Assembly: GCA_018466975.1 (NCBI GenBank)
Contig: CM031555.1
Span: 2,914,001 to 2,978,000, forward strand
Source: Sparassis latifolia
Taxonomy: Eukaryota > Basidiomycota > Agaricomycetes > Polyporales > Sparassidaceae
DNA: 64,000 nt
Reading direction: 5' to 3'
A program made the position numbers and the translations under genes. How positions within the stretch are numbered: position 1 is the stretch's first letter; each line of letters opens with the position of its first letter. The notes below the pieces were generated by a model. The model ran no database searches and was not told the origin of the DNA. It saw only the letters and a list, made by a program, of their open reading frames with translations. This document shows, piece by piece, positions 21,168-32,902 of this stretch.

Positions 21168-21887
21168 GTGGTTTCCTCGTAATTTTACGTGCTGTTCCTG
21201 TCCCTTGCCCCTCGTCGTTGCATCCTGCGCTGTTTGTCGATGTCCTGTCATTTGCCGCTTTCTCATTATATACAGTTAATGTACTTCCTTTGATCGAACT
21301 TGTGCTTGTGCTTGTGCGATCTCCCACGACCAGTTGAAAAGCCGCTGAGCGGTACACTTGGCGATCCAATGACCACTAAGCGGCCATCGAGTGTGCCACT
21401 CGTCAAGCCGCTTAGCGGCGCTATGGGTGTCCGACCTCCTTACAGTTTGAATATTAGGTCGAGGGTGTGAGGCCCTGACATCTCACCTCATATATAGACT
21501 CTAATGTCAAATGTCAAATGATCATACATTGTAACTTTGTGTCGCCCTTATACTAGTTCGATATTTAATCTGTTGTCTGCCCTGAAAGGCATAATGTCGA
21601 TCAGAATTTCTTCCCGCCGGACATGCCGAACAAGACCTAAAATTTTCGGACGAATGTTATATGGTAACATAGCCATTTGCGAACATTGTATATGTTGCAA
21701 TATCACACATTATCAATGTGTGATTTGGGTATCGCATGCCCAGACATCAGGCCTTACATTGTAAACATATTTTCGACCGTCGGAGCTACATACGGGCCGT
21801 CATACATGTACAATGTTAGGCCGGATGTTCCCACAATGTAAGGAACTTAGATATTAGTCCCCGTCTCCGGTGTGACTAACTTCTGCA
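21168..21887. other. intergenic with a palindrome cluster
   Basis: No gene is seen. Two palindromes, CCGCTGAGCGG (21342) and GCCGCTTAGCGGC (21407-21419), and a half-site CTAAGCGGCC (21376) lie within 80 bp, just downstream of the KOW gene. They could be hairpins or protein-binding sites. Confidence 0.5.
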
Positions 21888-23117
21888 AATATCTCCGGTA
21901 CTGGAATGCATAGGTATGTTCCATCCATGCCCGTCCTGAGATCACGTCGTGCTTTATCGCAGGAAGCCTCGCCGGTGCGGCCTCGCAGGCGGGCTGGACC
22001 TGCGCGGTCCGCTGCCGCCTTATCCGAATCGCGCTGATGCTCGTACTTCCGCACGCAGCAGAATTCTGAATTCTGAGTTTGTAGACGGACCCAGTGACTG
22101 CGCGGAGCGCCGGAGATGCTCATTGCCACTGGGCGCCATGGCCCCAAATTCCCTGTTTTGGTGGTGCGCCTCACGTCGACCGCGGGGCGAAAAAGTGGCC
22201 GTGCCCAAACTGCCTCTAGTATTAGAAGCTCGCGCCCGGTGCCAATCGTCGACGGTCGTGGCTACGATATACGAGTGCTCGCACTGCTCCTTCTGGCGAT
22301 CCGAGTCTCCTGATGTGACCGCACGGGCGGGGAGGTTCACCGGTCTAGGGACGGATCCGTGGACCACTACGGTGAGCTGCTTGCCTGTGGATGGGATGTC
22401 ACGGTAAGTATATGTACAGTATATTCCAGCGCGCGTTCTACCTGATGAATCGATCAAGTCAGATGCGGATATCTTGCGGGAGGCATGAAGATGGCAATCA
22501 AAGCAGAGTACGCTTTGCCTTTGGGAGAGCACGCTTCACCTCTGGGAGAGCAGCCTGCTACTCTTTGCCTTTGGGAGAGTACCCTTTGCTGTTGGGAGAG
22601 TACGCCTTGCTATTGGGAGAGTACACTTTGCATGTGCAAGCCAGACACTGTTTCGTGAGGATCATAACAGCTTCCCTAGTCAATCGCCGGGTCACAACAA
22701 TGCAGCAGCCAGCCGTACGCGCGAAGCTTGAGCAGCACAGCGTAACCAGTACCCTACCAATCCATACTTCCATGTTCTTACCATCCACGCAGGGACAAAG
22801 CGAAATCGAAACGCGACCACCCACAACAGTCTACCGGAACCACGCGATATCGCATATTCCAATCAACGCACGGTCACGTATATGCTGTACTCGACTAGCA
22901 ACAGCAACCAGCATGTACCAACGTCAATCTCGATATTGTACGAACAATCCAACGGGAGCGGAACGAAAGCGAATAAAGTAAACTATATAACCACAGACCG
23001 CGCGCAGCAATCGCAAGCACACGTAGAAAACACAGTTCGCTGAGGCGAGCCAGAAACAGAAAACGCACGAGAAGGGAAAAACGAACGGAGATCAAGATGC
23101 TAAGTAGGATAGGACGG
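21888..23117 (+). repeat. dispersed repeat A1 (partner at 40364-41615, inverted)
   Basis: About 1.23 kb aligns along its length to the reverse complement of 40364-41615 at roughly 75-85 percent identity. Anchors include CTCCGGTACTGGAA at one end, CGTCGTGCTTTATCGCAGGA and AGCTGCTTGCCTGTGGATGG inside, and GGAGATCAAGATG near the other end. No long frame is conserved between the copies and no transposase is seen. The copies probably derive from an unrecognised repetitive element or duplicated gene flank. Confidence 0.75.
22504..22632 (+). repeat. minisatellite, about 18-20 bp unit
   Basis: Six or so units built around CTTTGCCTTTGGGAGAGTAC alternate with slight variants. The inverted partner copy near 40860 has essentially one such unit (CTCCCGAAGGCAAAC on its plus strand), so the array expanded only in copy A1. 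Confidence 0.85.
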
Positions 23118-23189
23118 CGACTTAATGCGAACGGATCCAAAGGTACGAAAAAAAGTCGCAGGATGGAACACATTAAAGAGAGTGGGCAC

Positions 23190-23500
23190 CGTCAGGAAGG
23201 CAAGTTCGAGATTCAGCAGGATAGCAGAGGGGAAAACATGGCAGGTTCAGTCAATGTTCAGCCCTTAGTCTTACACTCCGTTTGTGTTGTTGCATTTGAG
23301 CTACTCACGCTGCTCATATTGGAAAGTCGACGTATCGTGATGGAGTTTTCCAGTTCTGATAAATGGCTGACTACACGCGACGTCAGGGTGCCAGAAGCCC
23401 AGCCATTCGCTTAGTCGCGACGACACTGGCTGAGCCATCCCTGCGACCGCAGCCATACATTTACATGATGCCATCGTCGCCCCGACCTGACAAGATGTGC
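23190..23500 (+). repeat. dispersed 310 bp repeat A2 (partner at 44136-44445, inverted)
   Basis: It is close to 90 percent identical to the reverse complement of 44136-44445, with sharp ends GTCAGGAAGGCAAG and CCTGACAAG giving a short inverted GTCAGG at the termini. Both copies keep a frame reading PVSSRLSEWLGFWHPDVA. It ends 120 bp upstream of the glutathione reductase TATA box. Confidence 0.8.
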
Positions 23501-23619
23501 TACTGCCGACCTTCGCTGACAAGAGACGCACACGTGACCGCGCCTGAATGACAACGCAAGCGCCAACTTTCCCGTATTGCGCACCATCACGCTCACATCC
23601 ACCCACATCGATCGTCTCG

Positions 23620-23627
23620 TATATAAG
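23620..23627 (+). promoter_or_regulatory. TATA box of glutathione reductase
   Basis: TATATAAG lies about 30 bp before the start of the open leader frame at 23651 and 360 bp before the first ATG. Normal spacing would put the transcription start near 23650, so the leader with the presequence-like frame should be transcribed. Confidence 0.6.
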
Positions 23628-23650
23628 CAGCGTCTGCCAACGTCGTAGCC

Positions 23651-23987
23651 GTGGCTTCCATCCTGTCTCCCGCCCTCACTTGCGCTAGGAGCACCCGCGC
23701 TATTTTCTCGCGTAATTTTTTTCCGTGTACGAAAGCGAGTGTCATCACGAGAAACGCGAACACGAGCACAACGAACAGAGTTGCGATTGCGCACCAGAGA
23801 TTACACCAGGTAAGCTCGCCAAGCCTCCCACCCCGCACCCCTGCTTTGATCGATACAAGTCGATGCTGACTGATGCATGACGCATACATAGATAAGAAGA
23901 GCGTTTAGCACTAGCGTCCTCGACCGTACCGAGATTGAAGCAGAAGAAGAATTCACTAGTGCGAACGAAGAAGAGAAGACAGACAGT
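23651..23987 (+). other. in-frame, ATG-less mitochondrial presequence upstream of GLR1
   Basis: A frame from a GTG at 23651 (GTG GCT TCC ATC) runs 53 codons to a GTAAGC donor at 23810. It resumes after a CATAG acceptor at 23892 as IRRAFSTSVLDRTEIEAEEE and enters the GLR1 ATG at 23988 in frame with no stop. The first 60 residues contain no Asp or Glu, many Arg, Ser, Thr and Ala, and an RRAFSTS motif typical of a matrix-processing site. An in-frame TAA just upstream (near 23624) limits it, and no ATG lies in the frame. Translation would need a near-cognate start. Confidence 0.6.
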
Positions 23988-26383
23988 ATGCCTCCTGTGA
24001 CGAAGCCCGCGCACGAGAAATACGATGTTGTGTGGATTGGAGGAGGAAGTGGAGGAGTTGCTGGTTCGGTGAGTGGGCTTTTGTCTGGAAATCCTGTCTG
24101 TGCGTTCGTATATCACGCGCGGACGGTCAGCCGTGTACACGGTTTATGTCTGTACCGTTCGCACGTGTTGTGGTTCTGCGAGACTATGTCTAGGTATATG
24201 CGCGGTGATGCTTTGGTATCACCGCATAGTGTGACTTCTGCGAGGCTCGAAAGGCCCCTAACGCTCGATGTGTGCGTGCATTGTGCATTGGCAGGGCTGC
24301 AGCACAATACCTTTCGTTGAAACTTCCTTCGCACCTTGATGCGCGCTCTGCCCTTCTTTCAAGTGGTCTATGACATCATATGTGCAAGTAATGCGTCAGA
24401 CGTTCCCGCTGGAGGGGACTCACGATGAAGTTGTTTGTCGGTGACATCGGGCTGCGACGCGATACCTGAGTACTCTCAGACGGGCCAGCTCTCACCCAAA
24501 TTGTCCGACATGCGCACCAATATGGCGTACGCCAAGGGTATCATATAGTTTTCATGGGTCAAGGACACGCTAATTACGCATCCTTGAACCCAGACATACT
24601 GAAATTAGGTATACGTGGTACGGAGGACAGTTTACCTTCTTGGAGAAGAACGACCCTGTTATAGCGATGTCTCCGAAAGAATATGCTCAAATATTGGACT
24701 GTATTCTCGGGGTGCCAAACGTCGATGGCATGACTCCCTCGTATTGTGGTTCCGACGGTGCTTCAACGACGATCGCTGACCCGACTTCTCCCTTGAATAG
24801 CGTAGGGCTGCATCGTTCGGCGCGAAAGTTGCCCTGATTGAAGCGAGTGATCGTCTGGGAGGAACATGCGTCAACGTCGGTGCGTAAATTGATCTGTTGT
24901 TTCTGTTGTTTTCTAAACATGCGCATATAGGCTGTGTTCCAAAGAAGGTCAGCAGATGTCGTTTTCCGACTGCACGGTTCTAACGCATTGCAGATTATGT
25001 GGCACGCTGCAGACATTGCAGACAAAATCCGTCATGCTGAAGGCTACCAATTCAAAGGCCCGGGCATCGGCCTGCCGCAATTCGACTGGGAGGCGTTCAA
25101 GCCGCAGCGCGACGCATACATTCGGCGACTGAACGGGATTTACGACTCAAACATCATGAAGGAAGGTGTGGAGTTGCACCATGGGTTTGGGAGCGTGCTC
25201 TCCCCCACTGAGGTCGAAGTCACTCGGCCGGACGGGACGAAGTATGCGCTGAAGGCAGGAAGGATCGTGATCGCGACGGGTGGGCGGCCGACGATGCCCA
25301 GCGACGAGGCGATCCCCGGCGCGAGCCTCGGCATTGACTCGGACGGATTTTTTGACCTGAAGGAGCAGCCGCGGCGTGTGGCGGTCATCGGCGCGGGTTA
25401 CATCGCGGTCGAGCTGGCGGGGGTGTTCCACACGCTCGGGAGCGAGGTGCACATGTTCATACGTGGGGAGACGGTGCTGAGGACGTTCGACCCGACGCTC
25501 GGGGAGGTGCTCACGAAGTGGATGGAGCACACGGGGATCAACTTCCATCGGGGAACGCACGTCAAGCGGGTTGATGGCGAGCGCGGGAAGAGCCTTCGTG
25601 TGAGTACGGACAAGGGCGAGACGATCGAGGTCGACGAAGTCCTGTGGGCGATTGGGCGTCACGCAAACACGGAGAATCTAGGGCTGGAGAAGCTCGGTGT
25701 CGAGGTGGACAAGCATGGCAACGTTGTCGTGGACGAGTACCAGAACTCGCGTGTGCCCGGCATCCATGCGCTCGGTGATGTCGCCGGTCGTGCGCTGCTC
25801 ACTCCCGTTGCTATCGCTGCGGGACGTCGGCTCTCTAACAGGCTTTATGGTCCGGCCAAGTACCAGAAGGACAAGCTCAGTTATGAAGATATCCCCACTG
25901 TCGTATTCTCGTGCGTTTCTTGGTTCTTACTCGGCCCCTGATTCTGACACATTGACATAGGCATCCCCCGATTGGCACGGTCGGTCTCACGGAGCCTGAA
26001 GCGCGAAAGGTTTATGGCGACTCTGCCGTGAAGATTTGTGAGTGCTGCTGTGTTTCTCATAGATGTCTCATTGACCACCTCGTAGACAAGTCGTCATTCC
26101 GGGCGCTCTACTTCTCGATGATCCCGGAAGAACACAAGGAGCCGTCTATGTACAAGCTGATCTGTGTGGGCGAGGAGGAGCGCGTCGTCGGCATTCATAT
26201 CATCGGGCTCGGCAGCGACGAAGTCATGCAGGGCTTCGCGGTTGCGGTCAAGATGGGCGCGACTAAGGAGGATTTGGACAGCACTGTCGCGATCCACCCG
26301 ACGTCAGGAGAGGGTAAGTAGTTTCTGCGTTGCTGAGTGACGCGTACTAATTCGCTTACGCAGAGCTGGTCACTTTGCGTTGA
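23988..26383 (+). CDS. GLR1: glutathione-disulfide reductase
   Basis: Seven exons, 23988-24068, 24801-24879, 24931-24947, 24994-25910, 25961-26037, 26086-26313 and 26364-26383, give 1419 nt and 472 residues, the usual length of the family. The enzyme reduces glutathione disulfide with NADPH using FAD. Visible motifs are the FAD-binding IGGGSGG, the redox disulfide GGTCVNVGCVPKK (Cys50 and Cys55), the NADPH-binding VIGAGYIAVELAGVF, the FAD-contacting ALGDVAGRALLTPVAI and the C-terminal catalytic HPTSGEE (His461, Glu466). This ATG gives the cytosolic form; an upstream in-frame presequence suggests a mitochondrial form as well. One exon is only 17 nt. Intron 1 is 732 nt against 46-50 nt for the others. 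Confidence 0.97.
24069..24800 (+). other. unusually long first intron of GLR1
   Basis: GTGAGT to TAG, 732 nt. It contains an 8 bp inverted repeat GCGGTGAT/ATCACCGC at about 24201-24224 and no clear coding exon. An inserted element, an internal promoter for the shorter isoform, or an alternative exon are all possible. Confidence 0.6.
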
Positions 26384-27045
26384 GAGTTGTGGACTTGTTT
26401 TTCCTTTGTTTTGTTCATCGTCATTTGGAAGAGACAAGGTGTTCGGCAGTAGAATCGATCGATCGAGCATGTACATGTGATCCCAGTAAATGTGTTGCCT
26501 CCAGTCTTATATGTAGCATGTGTGAGATTGCGCGAACATGAATGAAGCCAGTCATACGTGATACACCGACACTGTTGTCTGTGCACGAATTTCAATCACT
26601 AACGTTCCAATGGCTAACAGACCCAACTGTAGGCTACGCAGGCCCACCGCAGTTGATCATGAATACTGTGCATTCACACCAAAGTACACCAAAGCCGTCT
26701 TATGTAGACCGATTGGGTCCACTGCAACATCTTTGGTGCGTGGTTCTTCCTTCACGTTAGTTTTTCTGGTCTTTGGGATCAGTTGAGTGGCAGTCGACAT
26801 ATCTTCCGATTGTCCACTCACTGTATTGTGAACGCTCCCTTGGAAGTACTCACGCGATTGATGCTGACGGAGCATTCCCATGAGTCCTTCAGTTGGAAAT
26901 ATAATGCGGTCCATCTGGGGTTTCACTTACTAGATGACTGGTTGCCACAAGGGTTCAGAAGACATGCTATTTTGTATGTGACATCTAGAAGTACATGGTA
27001 TAAGTCAATTTTTGCTTATTCCGTTGTATGTGTACTAGAAGCTCT
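26384..27045. other. intergenic, no gene recognised
   Basis: This is the space between the convergent 3' ends of GLR1 and the methyltransferase. Only short, unsupported frames are present. Confidence 0.5.
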
Positions 27046-27860
27046 TCAGACTGTTGCCAAGATTTCACCTTGGATGTAAGCAAACCAGCCATCCTCCTCA
27101 GCGATCCAATCACGCCACACCTGCGCGTACCGCTCCAAATCTTCCTTCGTCGCAAAGCCCTTCTCGATCGCAGTACGCGCGAATTCTGAAGCGACGACAC
27201 GATCAGCCCAAAGGGTTCCCCACCATGTGCGTTCTTCCGGAGAGCTGTAGCACGAGACACTCGCAGTCTTGGTGATGTTGGCCGGATCGAACCCGGCCTC
27301 GCGCGCCCACGCATGCAGGCGTCGTCCCGCATACGGGTCGCCGCCGTTCGCGCGGGCGACACGCACGTACAGCGCGTTCCACTCCGTGATGCCCTCGAGA
27401 TCGGGGTACCACGTCGAGGCTGCGAAGACGGCCTCGCGGACGGCGATAATCCCGCCAGGCTTCGTGACGCGGCGCATCTCGCGCAGAACCCGGACGGGAT
27501 CCCCGACATGCTGCAGCACCTGGTGGGCGTGCACGACGTCGAAAGTGCCGTCGGGGTATGTCAGCCCGTTCACGTCGCCGACGTGGAATTGCACGTTCTT
27601 CACTCCCGTGCGGCCGCATTTGCGCGGGCCTTTTCCAGGACATCGTCGGAGAGCTCTACGCCGATGACATCGCCGTTCGGGACGAGTGCTGCTAGATCGA
27701 TGGTGATCGTGCCAGGGCCGCACCCGACGTCCAAGATGCGCATGTCGGGGCGCAGCGAGCTGAGTAAGTACGCCGCAGAATTGGCCGCGGTACGCGAGGA
27801 GTGTGAGCGCAGTACGGATTCATGGTACCCGTGGATATAATGAGCTGTCTCGGTAGACAT
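27046..27860 (-). CDS. SAM-dependent methyltransferase (class I, UbiE-like) with an apparent frameshift
   Basis: From the ATG at 27860 the frame has motif I (ILDVGCGPGTITIDLAAL) and the acidic VIGVELSDD of motif II. Further on it has VVHAHQVLQHVGDPVRVLRE with KPGGIIAVRE, the post-motifs of UbiE/Coq5-like and related small-molecule methyltransferases. The product is about 271 residues, normal for the group, with no intron. The two halves lie in different frames: at the CCC run 27605-27607 (GGG on the coding strand) one base appears to be missing, since a fourth G would give ARGVKNVQF without interruption. This is either a real inactivating deletion or a homopolymer sequencing error. The substrate cannot be inferred. 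Confidence 0.85.
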
Positions 27861-30800
27861 ATTTCACGCTCAAATGAATGAAGTTAGGAGTCTGCATCCT
27901 CGAGGTAATTCAGGAAGTGGTTAGAATAACAATGGTGAGACCGTAGGAATTAAGTAAACAAACCCGCTGTGACCGCTGTGATGTCTGTGCGGTGAAGGTG
28001 GGGCCGCGAGATGGTGAATCTCCTGCAGCTGTTCACTATATTAATTACTCGCACCGACGGTACCGACCGGCGACGTCGCTCGAGTCATATCGAAGCATTC
28101 CAGTGGATGATACAATTGAGATTGATGAGTATGTACAGTATCTCTTTCTATATCCGTCAAGATGGCTCATTTCTCAATGGTGCCAGGAGTAAAAGTGCAT
28201 CGATGGCGCGAAGTTCTGAAGCTGATGTAAACTGTCAAAGGGCCCCATCGCTCAGTCATCTAGCACCGCCTCCTTATCTCAGTGGTAATATTTGTGCTTG
28301 CAATTTGTAGGCGACCCCGCAATTTGCACACAGAGCGCCGTCGTTGCGAATGGAAAGAGACCGATGGTTATGGGCTCACCTTCACCTGGCCGAACCTGGC
28401 CGAACGCGCACACCAATAAGTCAAAACCGTATGTGGATGCAATGCCTGTTTTGATAGTTGACTTTTGATCTAGAAAATAGGACCCATTGAGATTGCTCCG
28501 AGGGTCAGTCGTATCACCGGAACGAATGAAATACAAGCCCCCGGAGCTTCGCAGACACACAAGCGGCTCATGCGAAGGATGCTATTAAACAGATATCCTC
28601 TGTTCTAGGAGATTTGGACCGATACTGTTGACCGGAAGGCATACAATCTGAATGAGACCGCGGATTTTGCAAGTGCCGCTGCTGATCATAGGATCTCAGG
28701 ACCAAGAATCATGATCACCGTTCTTGCATCAGAAGGAGCTTTGCAGTCGCGGAGCCACAGCGACGAGGACAAGCTTAAGGAGCTTGCACATGCGCAGACT
28801 CCACGAAGAGAAGTCGCAATTGCAGTCAAGGACCCGTATGGACATGATACGTACAGGTGACCCGTCTGAGAAATCGATTAACGCGGAAGGCTGTGCCCGC
28901 GAATCTCGAGCGCCCCGCGTTAGCCAGGTTGATGCGTCGCAGTAAGTAGCTGCGTCTGGAACTATCTGCATTCGCGATGCATGAAGCCATCGGAACTCCA
29001 GCAAAAGCCATCGATTGTCGGGGCAGGCTCGGGCATGTGCCCCGATTCTCATCGTATTGGTATTGGAAGACGGGGCGATGGGGAACGCTGAACGCGCCTT
29101 CTGGGCACATGTCTCGATATGCAACGGTGAGAGGCGGTCTCGTTGAGACTGTCATCCAAACGATTACGATACATCGTATTAACAGCGGCGTGCCATAATT
29201 ACCTGCATTCCAAGAACGCGTCAGCAATGTCCGCAGGAGAAAATATGGAATAAAAGAACTCCTCACAGTAATTTGATAGCGTTCGTGCTCGATCGTAAAT
29301 TCTTCGCCATCTGCCCGCTCCAACGCCACATTGAGAGGTCCGACGCCCACGACCAGAGGAGCAAATTCTCGATAGAACAATATAGAACAAATGGATGCGC
29401 TCGCGACGCCCAAGAAGGTAGAGATTGATACAGTGCAGGATGTCCGGGGGCCATCACTCACACGCTCTCATAGGAAGGGCGGAGTGGCATCGATAGCGCA
29501 CCAGATGAAATGGACACGAGACCGAGAAAGGGCGGGAGGGCGCATCCAAACCACAAAGCAAGGTCATCTCGATTAGCGGGCCCAATGGGCAGGCTTGGGA
29601 CAGGTACCATGGGATTCTAGATGACAGGCTGCACTGTGGGCGGCTTTCGTAAGTTCATTGTTGAACGCATTTGGCGGCAGCTGTCACGGTGTTGAACAGA
29701 CTCGAGTGAGAGGCGGAAAGTTGTCAGCTGGTTGCCTGTTCCATGCATGTACTATTCGTGAAGAAGGCCATGTCTATCAGGTGTGAGCGCGCAGAATGCA
29801 TTGAATGGGAACCAGAGAAGGACGAAGAGGCGTGAACTGCTTGCCCTCGCGCCAGCATTGAATAATAACCAGACGCCGCGGGGCCACCGCGGTACACTAG
29901 AAGTACAGTGCGTGGTCTACCACAGAACCGCCGGAGAAGTTTTGGGGAACGCGAAGGCAGCTGTAGGGACCGAGGGAGCGCTGAGTTGTGCCGGGAGTTC
30001 GGACATGAATGTGGAAAAGAACAAACGAGGCAGCTGCGCACTCGTACTGCGGCTGCGCTAGTTAGGAGCAGATTGCAAGCATTCGAGCTTTGTTGGAGTG
30101 AAGGTAATGTGTGAACAGATCTTGCAGGCAAAATCGATAAGCATCCGCCCCAACCTTGAAAACACAGCTAACCATGAGAGGGCTCGAAAACCAGATAAAT
30201 TTGATAAATCCTCTGAGAGTAAAGCAGTACTCGCGGACTCACAATAGAATGTGCGAAGAAGCACTGGTACAACCAGAATAGGTACGAATATGGAAAGTAT
30301 AACAAAATCATAAGAGCCAGAGATGAAACCTGAGCGAGCTTCGGGCGTAAAGCAGGACAAAGGGCATCGCAAGACGCAGGTGTACACAGAGCCAAACCCC
30401 TTTCACAACGCACAGTCCACATTCAAATAGTGACTCCCGCAAAGTATTCGTGAGCAGAAGCATGCACGCACATATAGCGCATGAAAAGCAAGCAGCGAAA
30501 ACGGCTCACGTAGCACAAAAGCCTCAGATAGAAGCGAGATTGAACGGCCCAGGTGCAGACTCCGTCCGTAGTCCCGGTAACCAAACGATAATTGACAGAA
30601 CATGGGCAAGATCGAGATGCCTGAAGATTGTCGGGTATCGTAGTCCAAGGTGCCGAGGATACGAAGGCGGAGAGGTGGCTTCGCAAGATCGGTGTGAGCT
30701 CTACTGTCAGTTGTCAATCTCTGGGAGCCGAGAATAAGAGAACACCGCCTTCAGGCTCTATCCAACGACGATTGGCGTGACGGCTACGGATCAGATCCAT

Positions 30801-32902
30801 CTGAGCGGGACCACTCGAGTATCCGTCGAGTGCATGTGCAAGATGTGCGTTGCAGGATAGTTCAGAGCCTGCTTAACCATTCTGCGTACACCATCAGAGC
30901 AGGCTGCAGCGGGGTATGTCGAAAAGGACGTACGACGTATGGCAGAGGCCGCATGCACTCCATATACCTATGAAGACCTTCGGATGACAGAGTGACAAGG
31001 GATACGCTCGACCCTCACGCACACAGGTTGCTGAGACAAAAATGAAGGGGAAATAATCTGCAGATTGCATTCTTCACTCGACAAAGCCATTATCGAGCTG
31101 ACAGAAACCCGCAAGGCAACCGCAACGTGAAAACCTACTGCATCTCAGTGCACGGTTCACACCACGCCGCAAGTACAGCGCTGCTCACCTCCAGCTCCGA
31201 GCATCGCGGTCCGCACACGCAGCAGCGAACCTGAGTTCGGCCGTACAATTCCATGTTCAAGGAATCTGGCTTGCCAAAAACAAACCGGACACACGACACA
31301 GGATCTTTGGTCGCCATCTCGCCATAGCTTCCTCGCGCGAGAACCGGAGAAACCCCATTCTCGTCGCATCAGAGCGACGAACGTTCGTCCCGTCGTGAGA
31401 TGCGCGCTCCGGTCGCCGCGGCACACGCAATCCAAGTGGTGGAACCACCCGTAGTTGGAAGCGATGCACACGCAATCCAAGTGGTGGAACCACCCGTAGT
31501 AGCATGCTAAACCAGGACGGCAGTCTTGCACGTAATAACCCCTGAATGGACGCGAGATCTTCACTACACCCGACGGTCTCGAGCTTTGCACGCAAGACCA
31601 GGGACGCGGGAGGTTTTTCCGGCTCGAAGGGCACAGAACAAGAAATCACACTGCCACCGGGGAGATGCAGTCCTTAGTTGGGAAGAACAGCGAGAAGAGA
31701 ACTTGGGACGACGTTGGGGCAACCTCCGCAGAAGCCAGGACAAGATAAGCGGTGCGAGAGCGACCTGACCTATTAGGTGAAGGCACCACGAAGATGTCGC
31801 CAAGTGTTCCCTTTGTCGTCAGAATGGAAGCAACGAAGACCTACACGATAAATTAGCTTGTTTCTGTGCTGCGCGGTGGTTTGCGTTTATTCTATAGCGC
31901 ACGCAGAAGACAACGCGGACATGGCGAGGAGATGAGATAGCATCCCGATAAGAGGTGGGCCGCTCTAATTCCAGGTGACATCCAGTTCGCTCGAACATCG
32001 GACGAAGCCTCAGTAGTCTCGAGATAGCTGCACAGAACCACCACCGAATGACGTGGTTGGACGAACGTTCTTCAGGTTCGAGAGGACAAGAAAATAGGCA
32101 GAACAGTGGAGCGTGGCTGCGTCATGGCCGAGCACGCACGCTGACGCCACACCCCCCATGTCCAAGCTTGTTCCTCTGTTTCTCCACGCCACCGCTCGTG
32201 CTCGTCCGACACATCGCGAGGCAGCGATAAGATATGGGCGCAGCGGCGTCGCAGTATACAACAGATTCCGACTGTCGACCAGCTCGGAAAAGAGGGTAGC
32301 TCTATTACGTCCCACGCGCGCGGTGGCACAAGCAAGCATCGGCATCCGAATCCGGGGGAAGCAAACGCAAACGCTGGGCAGAGAGATAATGGACGCAATA
32401 ACACAATTCAGAGGGTGATCACGCCCACGCCAGTCCATCGCAGGATAGCAAAGCACAGCACTAGCTAGCGTCTGAACAAGGGAGCCTTGCAGACTAGCGC
32501 CCGGCGGCTTTACATCCGAGGATAGCAGATCGGGCCCAAGCGAGCGGATCGACGAGAGTCTCCCTCCCGTCGGGCGCAGTACGCGAACATGTGCAACGGA
32601 TCGCCGTGCCTGTTGTGGATGCCATAGCGATGCCAGCGGAGACAGAGATTGCAAACGAGGGCTGCTCGGGGTCGTGATGCACCGCGAAGTTCGAGAGGGC
32701 GAAACCAAGGGAATGTCCGGGCCCACTGGTCTCGAAATCGCGGGTTCCGAGCATCGCGGCTTCGGGACGCGCAACTGAGCGGTGACGGAGATCGAGAAGC
32801 GGAATGTTGTTAGCGAGAAAGATCCGTGTAGTGAAGACATACGTACGCCTTGATCCCTGCGGCGCGTCGCCGAGAGAGGACGGCAGATGGCAGTTGGGAA
32901 CG
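27861..32902. other. 5 kb without a defensible gene
   Basis: Many short frames exist on both strands but none combines an ATG, splice sites and recognisable domains. A minus-strand frame around 29270-29460 (LVVGVGPLNVALERADGEEF) looks protein-like but cannot be extended. A 35 bp sequence beginning GCACACGCAATCCAAGTGGT is directly repeated at 31421-31455 and 31466-31500 (45 bp period). Confidence 0.5.
31421..31500. repeat. direct repeat, 2 x 35 bp with 45 bp period
   Basis: Two identical 35 bp copies each contain the small hairpin GGTGGAACCACC. There is no coding context. Confidence 0.8.

Noticed and set aside
28826..29461. Minus-strand 211-codon frame beginning MSDGPRTSCTVSISTF
   Set aside because: One stretch looks protein-like but the rest does not, and the visible splice sites lead to a stop.
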